Source: Guadua angustifolia (taxonomy: Eukaryota; Streptophyta; Magnoliopsida; Poales; Poaceae). From it: a DNA stretch of 64,000 nt. The notes under the pieces were generated by a model. It saw nothing but the letters and a program-made list of their open reading frames with translations. It was not told where the DNA came from and did no database searches. The stretch covers positions 18,204,852 to 18,268,851 of the forward strand of contig CM070520.1 of the NCBI GenBank assembly GCA_036346375.1, read 5' to 3'. A program made the translations under genes and the position numbers. This document shows, piece after piece, positions 34,218 through 44,721 of this stretch (the stretch's first letter is position 1; every line of letters starts with the position of its first letter).

Positions 34218-36272
34218 TTTGTTGAAAAAACAGAACTCATGTTCTTGGCTCGAACATCTACTGCCTTCTTGAAACTTGAAACCAAAGTTCAGGCGACAAA
34301 AGCGGCAATAGAGAAAAAACGATCGCAATCGGATTATTTTGCAAAGATGAAAGCTCACATCTTTTAGATTTTTATTCACTATTTATATGAGATATTATGC
34401 TTAGTGATAATAATTAGGAGTAATCTAGTCATTTTCAATATCTTCTTGATCTATGTACCAAGAAGAAATATGCTTTATAAACTTGGACGGAGTGAGTACT
34501 TTTTTTATTTGCTATATTTGTTTATGGCTTTGAAAATATATATTTTTAATATATTTATCTAGAATATACTATGTATTTGTTACAATTTTTCTTGTCTTAG
34601 TTGTGGTATGCTATTTAATAGAGATATATATGATCATTTTTTAACATAGACCAAAGTTAGTTCTGTGACATTTCGCTTTTATCCGAGATGTTTTTCACAT
34701 AAGTGATTATTAAGGTCTTATATATTCTTAACTCAACATAGAATGAGTTATTTTTACATAACCAGGAAGGATATCACTTTCTAAGGTCCTACGATTTGGT
34801 TTTGCCAAATTTGAAGTTCGTTTGTGAAAGTTATGACTATTCAGATATTTCTCGTATTGAATCTTTGACTATTGAGAAAACATTGTAAACTATGGCAAAA
34901 CTTAAATATTTTTGTACATTTGGGACCCTTGTAACCTCAGGAGTGTAACTAAACCTGGTTTTTCCAATATTTGAGTTCATTTGACCCACATTCTAACTAT
35001 TCAATTTTCTATGCAGGAGAGGCTTTCTATAGTTGTCTTTTTATTCAAACTGAGTTCAAATCTAAATATTTTTGCAAAAATCTAACATTCATGACCTCAT
35101 GAATGTGTGGTAATTATCTCATGATTTTTGGAGCTAAGGTTTTTATAATTGCTACAAGGCACACAAAAGGAGCTTTCAACAAACTTTGAATCAAATAATT
35201 TAATCTATAGTGAACATGTAGATTTTATTACATTTTCTGAATCCTTATGATTTAACACAAATTTAGAAGCTTATCTTACCTTATTTGGACCTTCCTAGCA
35301 AAAGATATAATTGATTGAACTAAATGCAGTTTGTAAAATGTACTGAAATAACATAATCGCTATACAGATTTGGAAGACGTCTTTTGGATTTGAACTAGGT
35401 CGGCTGTGTTTTTCTTGACTAGGGGTCAAACTCATTAGAGAGAGAAAGCTGTGGAGGGCTTAGGGCTTCACCAATGTGGTGTCACTCGTGAACTCCTGGT
35501 CCTAAGAGGATTCAGGAGCAGGAGGGTGATGAGACACACTCAAGTGCTTTCGGTCATCGTGGTCGGTGGCCACCGAAGAGTAAGCGCCATCGAGGTCCAG
35601 GCGGTAATGGCGGAGGGCTGAGAGTAAGAACGACTGCTTTAGATCGTGATTGAATAGCGGTTTAAGCAATAAGGAGTACCAGGGACTCCATTTAGTCAGT
35701 TAATGAGATTGGAAACTCACTGGAGTTCCTTGCCAGCAATGACCAGAGAAGGAGGAAGAAAGCGGATGGGGTGGCGGCATTCTGAGCGATGAGAGCAGAC
35801 AAATAAATGTTGATTACGGCTTAGTGACGCTCTAGGATGCTATGGTTCGAGCAATTTGAGAATGGCTCACCGGATTTGCTTACACACAATTTCTTCCCCC
35901 CTTTCTTAGTTCTGGCTACCATGGCAGGAGCAAGTTCAACTTGAGCTGTAGAAGAGGCGAGGAATGAGTTTGAGAGGCTGAGAGGGAGCTTTGTGCGCGC
36001 GGTATCGGGATGACAAGCTTACCTGCAGAAGTTTGGCAGGAGGTAGCGAGCTGAAGCTCTCGGCGAGTCTCTGCTCACGACGTGCTCGAAGCAATGGCAG
36101 GAGGTAGCGAGCTGAGGAGGCAAGTGGGTGAGCTAGACGATCTTAAGTGCATCACATTGGAGTAGGTGAGCGCAATGGGCGATGGAGCTAGCGATGCTTG
36201 GCGACCGAGCCGCGTGGCAGTGTTCCTCTGCCGCGGCGAAGAAATCAACTCCAATTCTCTGTTGTGGCAGTG
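34218..36272. other. Non-coding DNA between elements A and B
   Basis: AT-rich to about 35400, then a GC-richer block (35430-36270) that read in reverse resembles the leader of a grass gypsy LTR (for example GACCTCGATGGCGCTTAC). No reliable coding frame was found. It is probably part of an older LTR element in reverse, later split by element B. Assignment is weak. Confidence 0.4.
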
Positions 36273-36278
36273 GGTCCC

Positions 36279-36916
36279 TGACGGGGGCTGGGCACCTCTT
36301 GACCGGCTAGCACACGGTCGACGGCCCCCCCAAGCTCGGGAGGCCCCGACCACGACCTGGGCGTGTGCCGAGGCGCTCGACCTAGAGCGCGTTGGGCCCG
36401 AGTAGGGCTCCGCATGACCTCGGGCTCGGGTCGGCCCTCGTTCATGCTGTAGTCCGCCCTTGGATTTCGGATCGTGCATTTGACCGGCGGTTGCCAAGGC
36501 GCGGATCATGGGGATGAAGCAGCGCTTGCAACAAGTCGGGAGGTTCTTGCTGACCCTCTCGTGCGAAGGCCACCACGGAATATCTCCGTCCGTTGGGGAG
36601 CGGGGAGATAAAGCTAAGGATGTCAATGAGAGAAAAGAGAAAAACTCGGCGCTAGACATTGCCATTGTTGAGCTTGAGTTGTAAGACACACCTACACTCG
36701 ATAATAACGAAGATCCTTTGCCAAGGCGGCCGGAGTAGAGCTATTACCTTCCTAGGGGCTCGAACCAGTATAAACCCACGCCTCTGCTCGTTGTCGTCTT
36801 GCTCCGGCCTCCGGCACGTCGAACCCTTTCCTCCGTTTGAGCAAAGGCATAGCTCGGGTCCCAGTCTCACTAACCCCCCATTTCATTTCTGCGGTTGGCG
36901 ATCCCGATCGTCGACA
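36279..36916 (+). repeat. Element B 5' LTR
   Basis: 638 bp, TGACGGGGGC to CGTCGACA. The block GCTAGACATTGCCATTGTTG (36650) continuing to GTAAGACACACC proves where C later inserted in the sister LTR. Confidence 0.9.
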
Positions 36917-36918
36917 GC

Positions 36919-36936
36919 TGGCGCCCACCGTGGGGC
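36919..36936 (+). other. Element B primer binding site
   Basis: TGGCGCCCACCGTGGGGC two bases after the LTR, a primer site commonly seen in grass gypsy elements. Confidence 0.8.
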
Positions 36937-36984
36937 TCGGTAGCTTTGCTCATTCGCAGGAACGACATCAAGATCTTGGGAGCA

Positions 36985-38600
36985 TGGCGCACTTCATTGA
37001 CGGACTTTCCTCGAAGGTGGGCTCGGGCGCGGACTCGACTCCAGGCCCCTGTTTTCGCCACGCCGCCGCCGAGCGCACGCTTTGATGGCGATACGGGCGC
37101 GAAGCGGAGATGCGGATGGCCGTGATCCACAGACCCCTGAAGACGCTCGCCGAATGGTGCATGTCGCCATCAACCAAGCCATAACCGCCCTCCGTCGGGA
37201 GGACCAGGAGAAGGCCGCGCGATCTCCCGGGCCCCCAGCTCTCCTCGCCGGAGCGCCTTGCATCGCCCGGGTCATGGCCGACCCCGATAGGGCGAGGTCG
37301 GAGCTTTTTGGCCGAGCCCTGGCCGAAGAGCTCGACCGGGCTGCGACCGAGGCCGTGCCTCCGCAGCACCGGTCAGCACTCGAGGACCCGCCCGGAAGAG
37401 TGATGACAATTCATCACGCTGCCGCCATGTCGCTGACGGACGCCTCCCACGCGGGAGGCGCCCTCTCGCCAACAGCGGTCTCGGGACGTTGCCTTGACGC
37501 CGCCATGCCGCCGTCCTGCGGGCACCACGCCATGGTCGAGGCTGCAAGCCAAGCGCGAGCTCGAAGTCAGCCGGCACCGGTCCGAGGTCTTTCCCAGACG
37601 TTCGCCCAGCGCCCGTGGGGTCCAGGACCGCTGCGTTACCTACCGGTGACTCCCGGGCCCGGCATCGTGGTCGTTCCCATCGAAGGTTAGGCCGCCGGGG
37701 CGGCCTCGGCTCCGAATCTGGCAGCAGCGAGGACCTTGTCGACGACGACTACACCCGGCGCACGCCTATCCCGGCCTACGACTGCATGGCGTATTCCGAC
37801 GACCTTCATCGCGTACGCTGGCCAGCTCGGTTCAAACCGGCATTGATAGAGCGCTTCGATGGGACTAAGAACCCAGACGAGTTCCTGTCTATTTACTCGA
37901 CTGCCATCCTGGCGGCCGGAGGCGACGAACTCGTGATGGCAAACTACCTCCCGACCGTCTTTGGGCGGTGCCGCCTGAACACAGCTTTTCAACGAGCTTT
38001 GGTTCGCCGGGTCATGGCGCCAAGTCCAAAGCGCTCGCTCAATTTTCGAGTTATTCTGAGCGACGAGGAGGAGAAGGACTTGGATCGCGTCATCGAGGGC
38101 AAGAGCGAGCCGCTTCGTGATTTTGTGCGGCGGTTCACCCGCACGAGAAACCTGATCCCGACTATCTCCGACGAAGCCGTCATAAAGGCCTTCAAGTTTG
38201 GCGTCCGCGACCGGCGCCTTACCGAAGATCTGGAGATCACCTCGAGGCTCAGTGTCAACAAAACGCTCCGCATGGCGTAGCGGTATGCGATCACGACGAC
38301 GCCGTCTGGCCGAAACGTGACTACGACCAAGGTAAGCTTGGTCTGAACCCCACAGAGGCTGGCCCATCCAACTCCGAGGGCGCCGACCACGGCGCTGCGG
38401 CCAAGAAGCGGAAACGTGACCGCAGACATGGCGGGGGGTTGCCGCGGTTGATCGTGTCGGCCGATGGCCAGCGCGAGGTTCTCGAAGTTCGAGACCAGGC
38501 TCGAGAGGGATCCAGACCCCGCCAAGGCCGGCCTTGACCTTGCTGAACATGTAATCGACCAAGAAGAAGGCCGACGGCCGGACCTCGTCGACGCGGTCAT
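36985..38600 (+). pseudogene. Element B gag
   Basis: Two overlapping frames, 37082-37690 and 37615-38280. The second carries the gag domain: WPARFKPALIERFDGTKNP, EFLSIYSTAILAAGGDE, EPLRDFVRRFTRTRN and AVIKAFKFGVRD. The first is a low-conservation N-terminal part rich in Ala, Arg and Pro. A TAG at 38278 closes the domain frame, and 38281-38600 would hold the tail. Nucleocapsid zinc fingers were not seen. Longer antisense frames here are shadows of GC-rich codons. Confidence 0.8.
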
Positions 38601-38637
38601 AGGGTCCGAGGGGGCTGTGGTACGATGAAGCGAAGTT

Positions 38638-39460
38638 TTGCCTTTTTCACAGGGCAACCGGCCACAACCTGCGAACCTGCCGGGCCTGGTAGGGCAAGCT
38701 AGAAGCCTTCTACGATGGCCGAGGGAGATGCCGTTACTAGAAGAGGACGCCAACGGACAGGTGAACGCTGGGGCGGACACGATGACCTCGACCTGGAATT
38801 CCAGCAGGGCGAGCGCCGGATTGACGTCATCTTCGGCGGCTCGGCGGCTTACCAGTCCCGGTGAGCTCAAGGCCGCCTCGCGCACCATCTACCAGGCTGC
38901 CGCCGGGAAGCCCATCGAGCAGCACTGCAAGTGGGCTGGCGCCACCATCACCTTCTCCGCAGAAGATGCCCTCCAAGGTATGGCCCGAGACCTAAAGACC
39001 GCCTTGGTCGTGACCCCGACCATCAGCAACACTGTGGTCGGGCGTGTCATGGTTGATGGCGACAGCTCCTTAAACCTGCTGCAGGCTGGGGCACTCGACC
39101 GGATGCAGATACCCCGGTCGAAGGTCAAGAACATTGCTGTCCCCTTCTTCGGGATTGTCCCTGGGAGCTCGACCACCCTCTTGGGGTAGGTGGTCTTGCC
39201 CGTCACCTTCGGCGACTCGACCAACTTCCGCACCGAGCTGATCACCTTCGAGGTGGTCGAGGGGGACCTCCCGTACAACGCCATCCTCGGACGGCCTGCC
39301 CTGGTCAAATTTATGGCGGCCAACCACTATGGCCATCGGTGCATGAAGCTCCCAGGTCCCCACGGCATCATAACCATGCGGGATGACCTCCAGGCAGCGC
39401 ACAGATGCGAAACCAAGGCCCTGGCTCTTGCCGGCATGCTACCCCAGCGAGGCCCAGAGG
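38638..39460 (+). pseudogene. Element B protease region
   Basis: Frame 38638-39189 shows ITFSAEDALQGMARDLKTALVV followed by GRVMVDGDSSLNLLQAGALDRM, the Tat aspartic protease region. The flap and C-terminal part follow after a TAG at 39187 in frame 39190-39606 (FEVVEGDLPYNAILGRPAL and HGIITMRDD). The catalytic triplet reads D-G-D. Protease would cut the polyprotein; here the frame is closed by a stop. Confidence 0.8.
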
Positions 39461-39635
39461 CCACGGTGAAAAGTGCTCGATGTATATGCGATCCAGCCAA
39501 TGAGCAACGAAGGTCTTGGCTCGAGGAGAGCGACCCACCAAGTGCATCCATGTTTGGTGGCCGAGTTCCAAATAGAACTCGAGCTCGTCACCTTCCTCCG
39601 CGCTAACAAAAGCATATTCGCTAGAGCCAACAGAC

Positions 39636-40320
39636 ATGCCGCATCCCAAGGAGGTGATCGAGCATAAATTACAGGTGAGACCCGACTCTCGACACATGCG
39701 CCGAAGTCACGTCATTTCTCCCGAGAAGGTCGCGACTATCAAGGACAACCTTGACAAACTCTTGAAGGCCGGCTTCATTCGCGAGATCGACTACTCCAGT
39801 GGTCGCCAACCCAAGTTATCGCCCGTAAGAAGAGCGGAAGTAGAGAATGTGCGTGGACCACACGGATTGAACTCGGCTTTGCCTGAAGGACAACTTCGCC
39901 TCACAAGCATCGACCAGATCGTCGACTCCACAGCAAATGCCAAGATGCTAAGCTTTTTGGACGCCTATTCGGGGTACCATCAAATCAAGCTGGCGATCGA
40001 CGACGAGAGCAAGACGTCGTTCATCACTCCGTTCGGCACCTACTGCTACACGACCATGTCGTTTGGTCTACGCAATGCGGGGGCCACGTTCCAGCGTCTG
40101 ATGACCAAGACGTTCGACCCCCAGATCGGTCGCAACCTTGAGGTCTACGTGGACGACATCATCGTCAAGAGCCCTTCCGAGGGCGACCACGTTCGGGACC
40201 CCGAGGAAACCTTCAACAACCTGAACAGGTACCAGATCAAACTCAACCCCGAGAAGTGCGTGTTCGGTGCCACGTCGGGGAAGGTGCTCGGCTACATGAT
40301 TGGGGGCTCGGGGTCGGCCC
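39636..40320 (+). pseudogene. Element B reverse transcriptase
   Basis: Frame 39636-40475 runs EVIEHKLQVRPD, KLLKAGFIREI, then a damaged stretch, MLSFLDAYSGYHQIKLA, TSFITPFGTYCYTTMSFGLRNAGATFQRLM and catalytic YVDDIIVKS (from about 40147). These are the Tat RT motifs in order. The conserved segment after SGR (about 39800-39890) is not recognisable, suggesting local decay, and the frame shifts at about 40305. Confidence 0.85.
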
Positions 40321-41400
40321 AAACCCAGAGAAGATCGAGGCGATCGAGAAGATGGCACCCCCGGCCTCGGTCAAGCAGGTGCAGAGCCTCACCGGCCGCA
40401 TGGCTGCCCTCAGCAGATTCATCTCGAGGCTCGACGAGCGCGGACTCCCATTCTTCAGGGCTCTGCGCCAGGTGAAGCTTCGAGTGGACTCGAGGCACAA
40501 TGGTCCTTCGACGAAGTGAAGGTATACTGTCAACCCCACCCCTACTTTTACGACACCGCAACTGGTGAGAGGTTGCTACTCTACCTTTCTCGCCATCGCT
40601 TCAGTCGTTGTCCACGTCTCCCGGTGGTCAGCGCTGACCCCAACAAAGACCCCAATTTATTATGTCGGTGAAGTCTTGCACGGCCCAAAAGAGCGCTACC
40701 ACAGTACAAAAGCTGTCAGACGCTCTCCTCATGGCCAGCGCCGAAGCTTCGACACTACTTCGGCGATTTCGTGGTCGCGTCGAGCAATTTCCGCTCGGGG
40801 ACATCTTACGGAACCCAGATGGTGGCGGACGCATCGCCAAGTGGGCAATGGAACTGGCAGCATTCGATGTCCAAGTCGTTGCTCGAACGGCCATCAAGTC
40901 GCAGGCACTCGCCAATTTAGTGGTCGAGCAGACGACGCAATCCGAGCCCGAGCCCGAGGTCAAGGAAGAACAGCCCTGGATCATGTTCTTCGACGGCTCG
41001 AGGTCCTTCACGCGCTCGGGGGCTGAAGTCCTCATTCTTACCCCGAGCGGCGACCAGTTGAGGTATGTGGTTCGTTTCGGGTTTACGGCGACCAACAATG
41101 TGGCAGAGTACGAACCTATCTTGGCGTGCCTTCGAGCTTGCAAAGCTCTGGGCGTGCGCCGCTTGGTCGTAAAGGGCGACTCCCAGCTCATCATCAATCA
41201 GTATAACAAGGAGTACCAATGCTCGGAGGAAGCGATGGCAAAGTACCTCGCCGAGGTGCACAAGATGGAGAAATGGTTTCAGAACTTGGAGCTCAAGCAC
41301 ATTCCCAGGAAGGACAACTCCAGTGCCGATTCCCTCTCCAAGCTCGACTCCTCCGACGACGAGATTCCGTCCGATGTCATCCTGGAGACGTTGGCGGCCC
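40320..41400 (+). pseudogene. Element B RNase H plus archaeal-type RNase H (aRNH)
   Basis: The first RNase H is fragmentary (LTGRMAALSRFISRLDERGLPFF-type text near 40390-40460, then QFPLGDILRNPDG at about 40785). A well-preserved second domain follows in frame 40662-41627: WIMFFDGSRSFTRSGAEVL, NNVAEYEPILACLRACK, LVVKGDSQLIINQ and HIPRKDNSSADSLSKL. This has the D, E, D spacing of the archaeal-type RNase H known from Tat elements, here open without a stop. Confidence 0.85.
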
Positions 41401-41639
41401 CCTCGATCTCCAACCAGGAGGTCTGCCTCGCTATGATCGAAGGTACACCTTCCTGGGCTGAATCCATCCATAATTTCCTTGCAAGGCGACTCTACCACCA
41501 CCTGCCGAGAGGAGCAAGGATTGCCACGGCGAAGTCTATACACGCTCGTCGAGGGGGAGCTCTACAGATGAAATGTTTTCGGCGTCTTGACACGGTGCAT
41601 CTCCACGGAGGAGGTAAGCACACCTAAACGACATCCATT

Positions 41640-42347
41640 CGAGCCTCTGGGAGCACATTCTTCAGACTGAGACAATGGTCGACAAGGCTTTCCAGATGGG
41701 ATATTATTGGCCCTCGACTTCAGATGCTCGTGGCATCGTCACTTTTGTCGGGCATGCAGCCCACGCCGGAAGTCTCATCAACCCGCTACGGCGCTTCGAC
41801 CATCCCGCTTGGTTCGCCCTTCTTGGCGTGAAATTTGGACATCCTCGACCCTTTCCTCGGTGCCGGGGTAAGAAATTTTGTTCGTCATCGTGATACCTTC
41901 ACTAAGTGGATAGAGGCTGAACCGGTCTCGACCATAACTGCTCGGGTGGCCGTTCATTTCTTCCGCTTGTTCGTGGTCACCAGGTACGGGGTTCCATGCA
42001 GAATTATCACTGACAACGGTACTCAGTTTACCAGTGAGTTGTTCCAGGAGTTTTGCGAGGACCTCGGCATCAAAGTATGCTTCGCCTCAGTGGCTCACAT
42101 CCAGAGCAACGGAGCGGCAGAACGCGCCAACGGGCAAATCGTCCAAGGCGTCAAGAAACGAGTTGCAGATGAGCTCGAACGCTACGGCAAGACCTGGGTG
42201 GATGAACTTCCCACCGTCTTATGGTCTGTTCGTACCACAGTCATCCGAGCCACAAGGTCCACTCCTTCCAAATTTTGTGTTCGCATCTTGAAGCCGCCCC
42301 GCCTCCAGAAGTCACTTGGCTCTGCTAGAGTTAGCTTGGTCGACTGA
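41640..42347 (+). pseudogene. Element B integrase
   Basis: Parts: VDKAFQMGYYWPS (HHCC region, broken afterwards) and frame 41835-42347 with TKWIEAEPVSTITA, RYGVPCRIITDNGTQF, QSNGAAERANGQIVQGVKKR and TWVDELPTVLWSVRTT, the DDE core of Ty3/gypsy integrase including the NG-E segment. The zinc-binding region and first Asp region are frame-shifted, so no complete integrase is encoded. Confidence 0.85.
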
Positions 42348-42349
42348 AA

Positions 42350-44315
42350 TCGACTTGAGCACTGACGGCTCTCGACCTCACCCTCACGTAAGAAGTAAGG
42401 TGTCGTAATCGCTACGATCAACGACTACCGCAAGCTCTTCGCAGACATGCGTCTCGGTCAGACGACCTAGGAAGCTCCTTGTTGGGGACTCGCCCCGAGA
42501 CGGATTCAAGGCTCGCCCAACACCACCAAGTTATCCCCGCGTGGAGGGCCCCTATAGAGTCGTTTCAGCAGACGCACGGGGCTTACTCGCTAGCACTTTG
42601 CCTAATGGCGAGAGAGCTCTCTAGCTCGTGGAACATAGATCACCGCGGAAGTTTTACGTGTAATCTCTATACCTTGCTTCTTAATGAAAGTTGCCTTTTT
42701 GTTATCAGTCTTCTTTCCTTTGTTGGCTATGCCCTGTGCTTGTTGTCCACGACCTTTTTTGAGCACGACCTTCGTACGCTGCATACTTGCTCTTGGTCTG
42801 CGCGACGCGAACTTAGCGTTCACTCCGTCGGTCGGCCAAAACGTAGTCAATCTCTTATAATCTGCTCCCCTGCGCCTAGGTTCGAACCAACAGCCTCGCA
42901 GTTTTGACCATTGAGCAATGCGCATGGTCGTGGCCATGCTTCGAGCATTCATCTGGGTGTGACCATCTACTTAACGGACTCGCTTTGCGTCATTTTTCCC
43001 CTTGCGAACCTTCCTTCAACTCGCAGTCGTGGTTGCTTGCTCGTGTCACGCCTTGTGCCCAAGGCGGCGCCGCTTGACCTCGGACCCAACGGGGGCTGGA
43101 TAAGGCTATCCTATCGGCACACGACCTACATAGCGTGAGCGTGGCTAACGAGCAAAACAGGGAGGACTCCAAGTTGTGTTCGATCGTCAAGGTTCGAGGT
43201 CTTATGCCCAAGGCGGCGTTGCTCGACCTTGGACCCAACAAGGATATCCTCGACCATGAAATCAAACCAAGACAGAGGAACTTCTCCTTCTCCAAAAGGA
43301 ATTTAGCTCCATTAACATTTTGTTTTAAAGCGCTTCTGTGTCGGCCATCTCACGGCAAGTTTTTCCCCGCCGAAAGCACGGCCACCTTGCCTCGTGGTCG
43401 CTATCTCACCTTGGAGCCGGAGGGCTCGGCCGGAGGCGCCCACGGCTCGGCGCCTTCGTCTTCAAGTTGGGCCAGACGCTTTTGCAGCTGGTCGACACGC
43501 CCAAGCTCGAGCCCCGGCCTTGACCTCAAGCCCGGAGACGCCTCCGCAGGTTTTCCCGGCGCCTCGACCTTGGCCCGCTCGGCTTCAAGCGCCTTGGTGG
43601 CGCGCCGAGTTTCCTTCAAGCTCGAGGATTTTGGCCTCCAACTCGGGGACGCCAGTGGAGGATGCTTGCTCAGCAGCAGCTTCTCTAGCGCCGACCTTGG
43701 CCCGCTTCGGCTCGACCGCCTCGTTCGCCCAAGCCTCTCTTCGAGCTCCAGACCTTGGCCTCAAGCTCGGGGACACCTTCGCCCGTGGAGGACGCTTGTT
43801 CACGGCAGCCTTTCTCCGGCTTGATTTGGCTCGCTCGGCCATGAAGCGCTTTGGCTGATCACAGGCGCCAGACTCCAGCCTTGAAGCCACGCCACGGAGG
43901 TCCTGGTCTCGCTCGAGCTCGGCGCAGGCTACCTCCTGCGCCCTCATTGTTCGGGCGAAGATCGACAAGCTCCTGGCTTTACTCGAGCCCGCCTGATCGA
44001 CCTCGATGGTCCCTGATGAGCCTCGAGGCTCGGCCTCCCGCCTCCACCGCCTTCAGAGGCCCCTCAAAGACATCGGCGTGCTCTTGAAGGCCTTGCACCC
44101 CAGGAGACATGGTCGATCGCCTTCACAATGTAAAGGGTGGCCCGAATTAAGAAAGGAAACAGGAACTCAGCTAACAAGCTACGGGTGCGTGGAGGGCCCT
44201 TACCCCTGTTATGTTTCACGCCCGACCTCGACCTCAAGCTCGAAGGTTCTAGAAATCGATCCCCCTTGTAGAGGCTCAAGGTCACCTGTTTCACCACGAC
44301 CTTAAGCCTCGGGGC
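42350..44315 (-). other. Element B 3' region with antisense coiled-coil frame
   Basis: Between integrase and the 3' LTR no sense gene is seen. On the minus strand overlapping frames at 43401-43619 and 43585-43968 (first ATG 43947) are rich in Ala, Glu, Arg and Lys, with heptad-like text such as RVDQLQKRLAQLEDEG and KALEAERAKVEAPG, suggesting a coiled coil. Tat elements often have an antisense ORF here whose C-terminal part is coiled coil. The N-terminal domain seen in element D is not recognisable here. Confidence 0.5.
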
Positions 44316-44721
44316 TAGCCGACGAAGTCGGCCTCTTGACCACCAAAGACACGATCGACGGCCCCTAAGCTCGGGAGGCCCCGACCACGACCAGGCGTGC
44401 CGAGGCGCCGACCTAGAGCGCTGTTGGGCTGAGCAGGTTCGCGACGACCTGGGCTCGGGTCGGCCCTCATTCGTGCCGTAGTCCGCCCTTGGATTTCGAA
44501 TCGTGCATTTGACCGGCGGTTGCCAAGGCGCGGATCGTGGGGATGAAGCAGCGCTTGCAACAAGTCCGGCGATTCTTGTCGCCACTTCTCGTGCACGGCC
44601 ACCACCCGGGAATATCTCCCGTCCGTTGGGAGCAAGGGGGAGATAAAGCTAAGGATGTGCAGCCGGAGGAAGAGAGAAAAAAACTCGAGCGCTAGACATT
44701 GCCATTGTTGAGCTTGAGTTG
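44316..44721 (+). repeat. Element B 3' LTR, left part
   Basis: Matches the first 400 bp of the 5' LTR from CCTCTTGACC onward, up to GAGCTTGAGTTG, where element C is inserted. The first 20 bases differ from the 5' LTR, so the exact start is uncertain by a few bases. Confidence 0.85.

Noticed and set aside
37687..38888. Long minus-strand frames (291 and 299 codons) over element B gag
   Set aside because: They are shadows of GC-rich sense codons; the sense frame has clear gag motifs.
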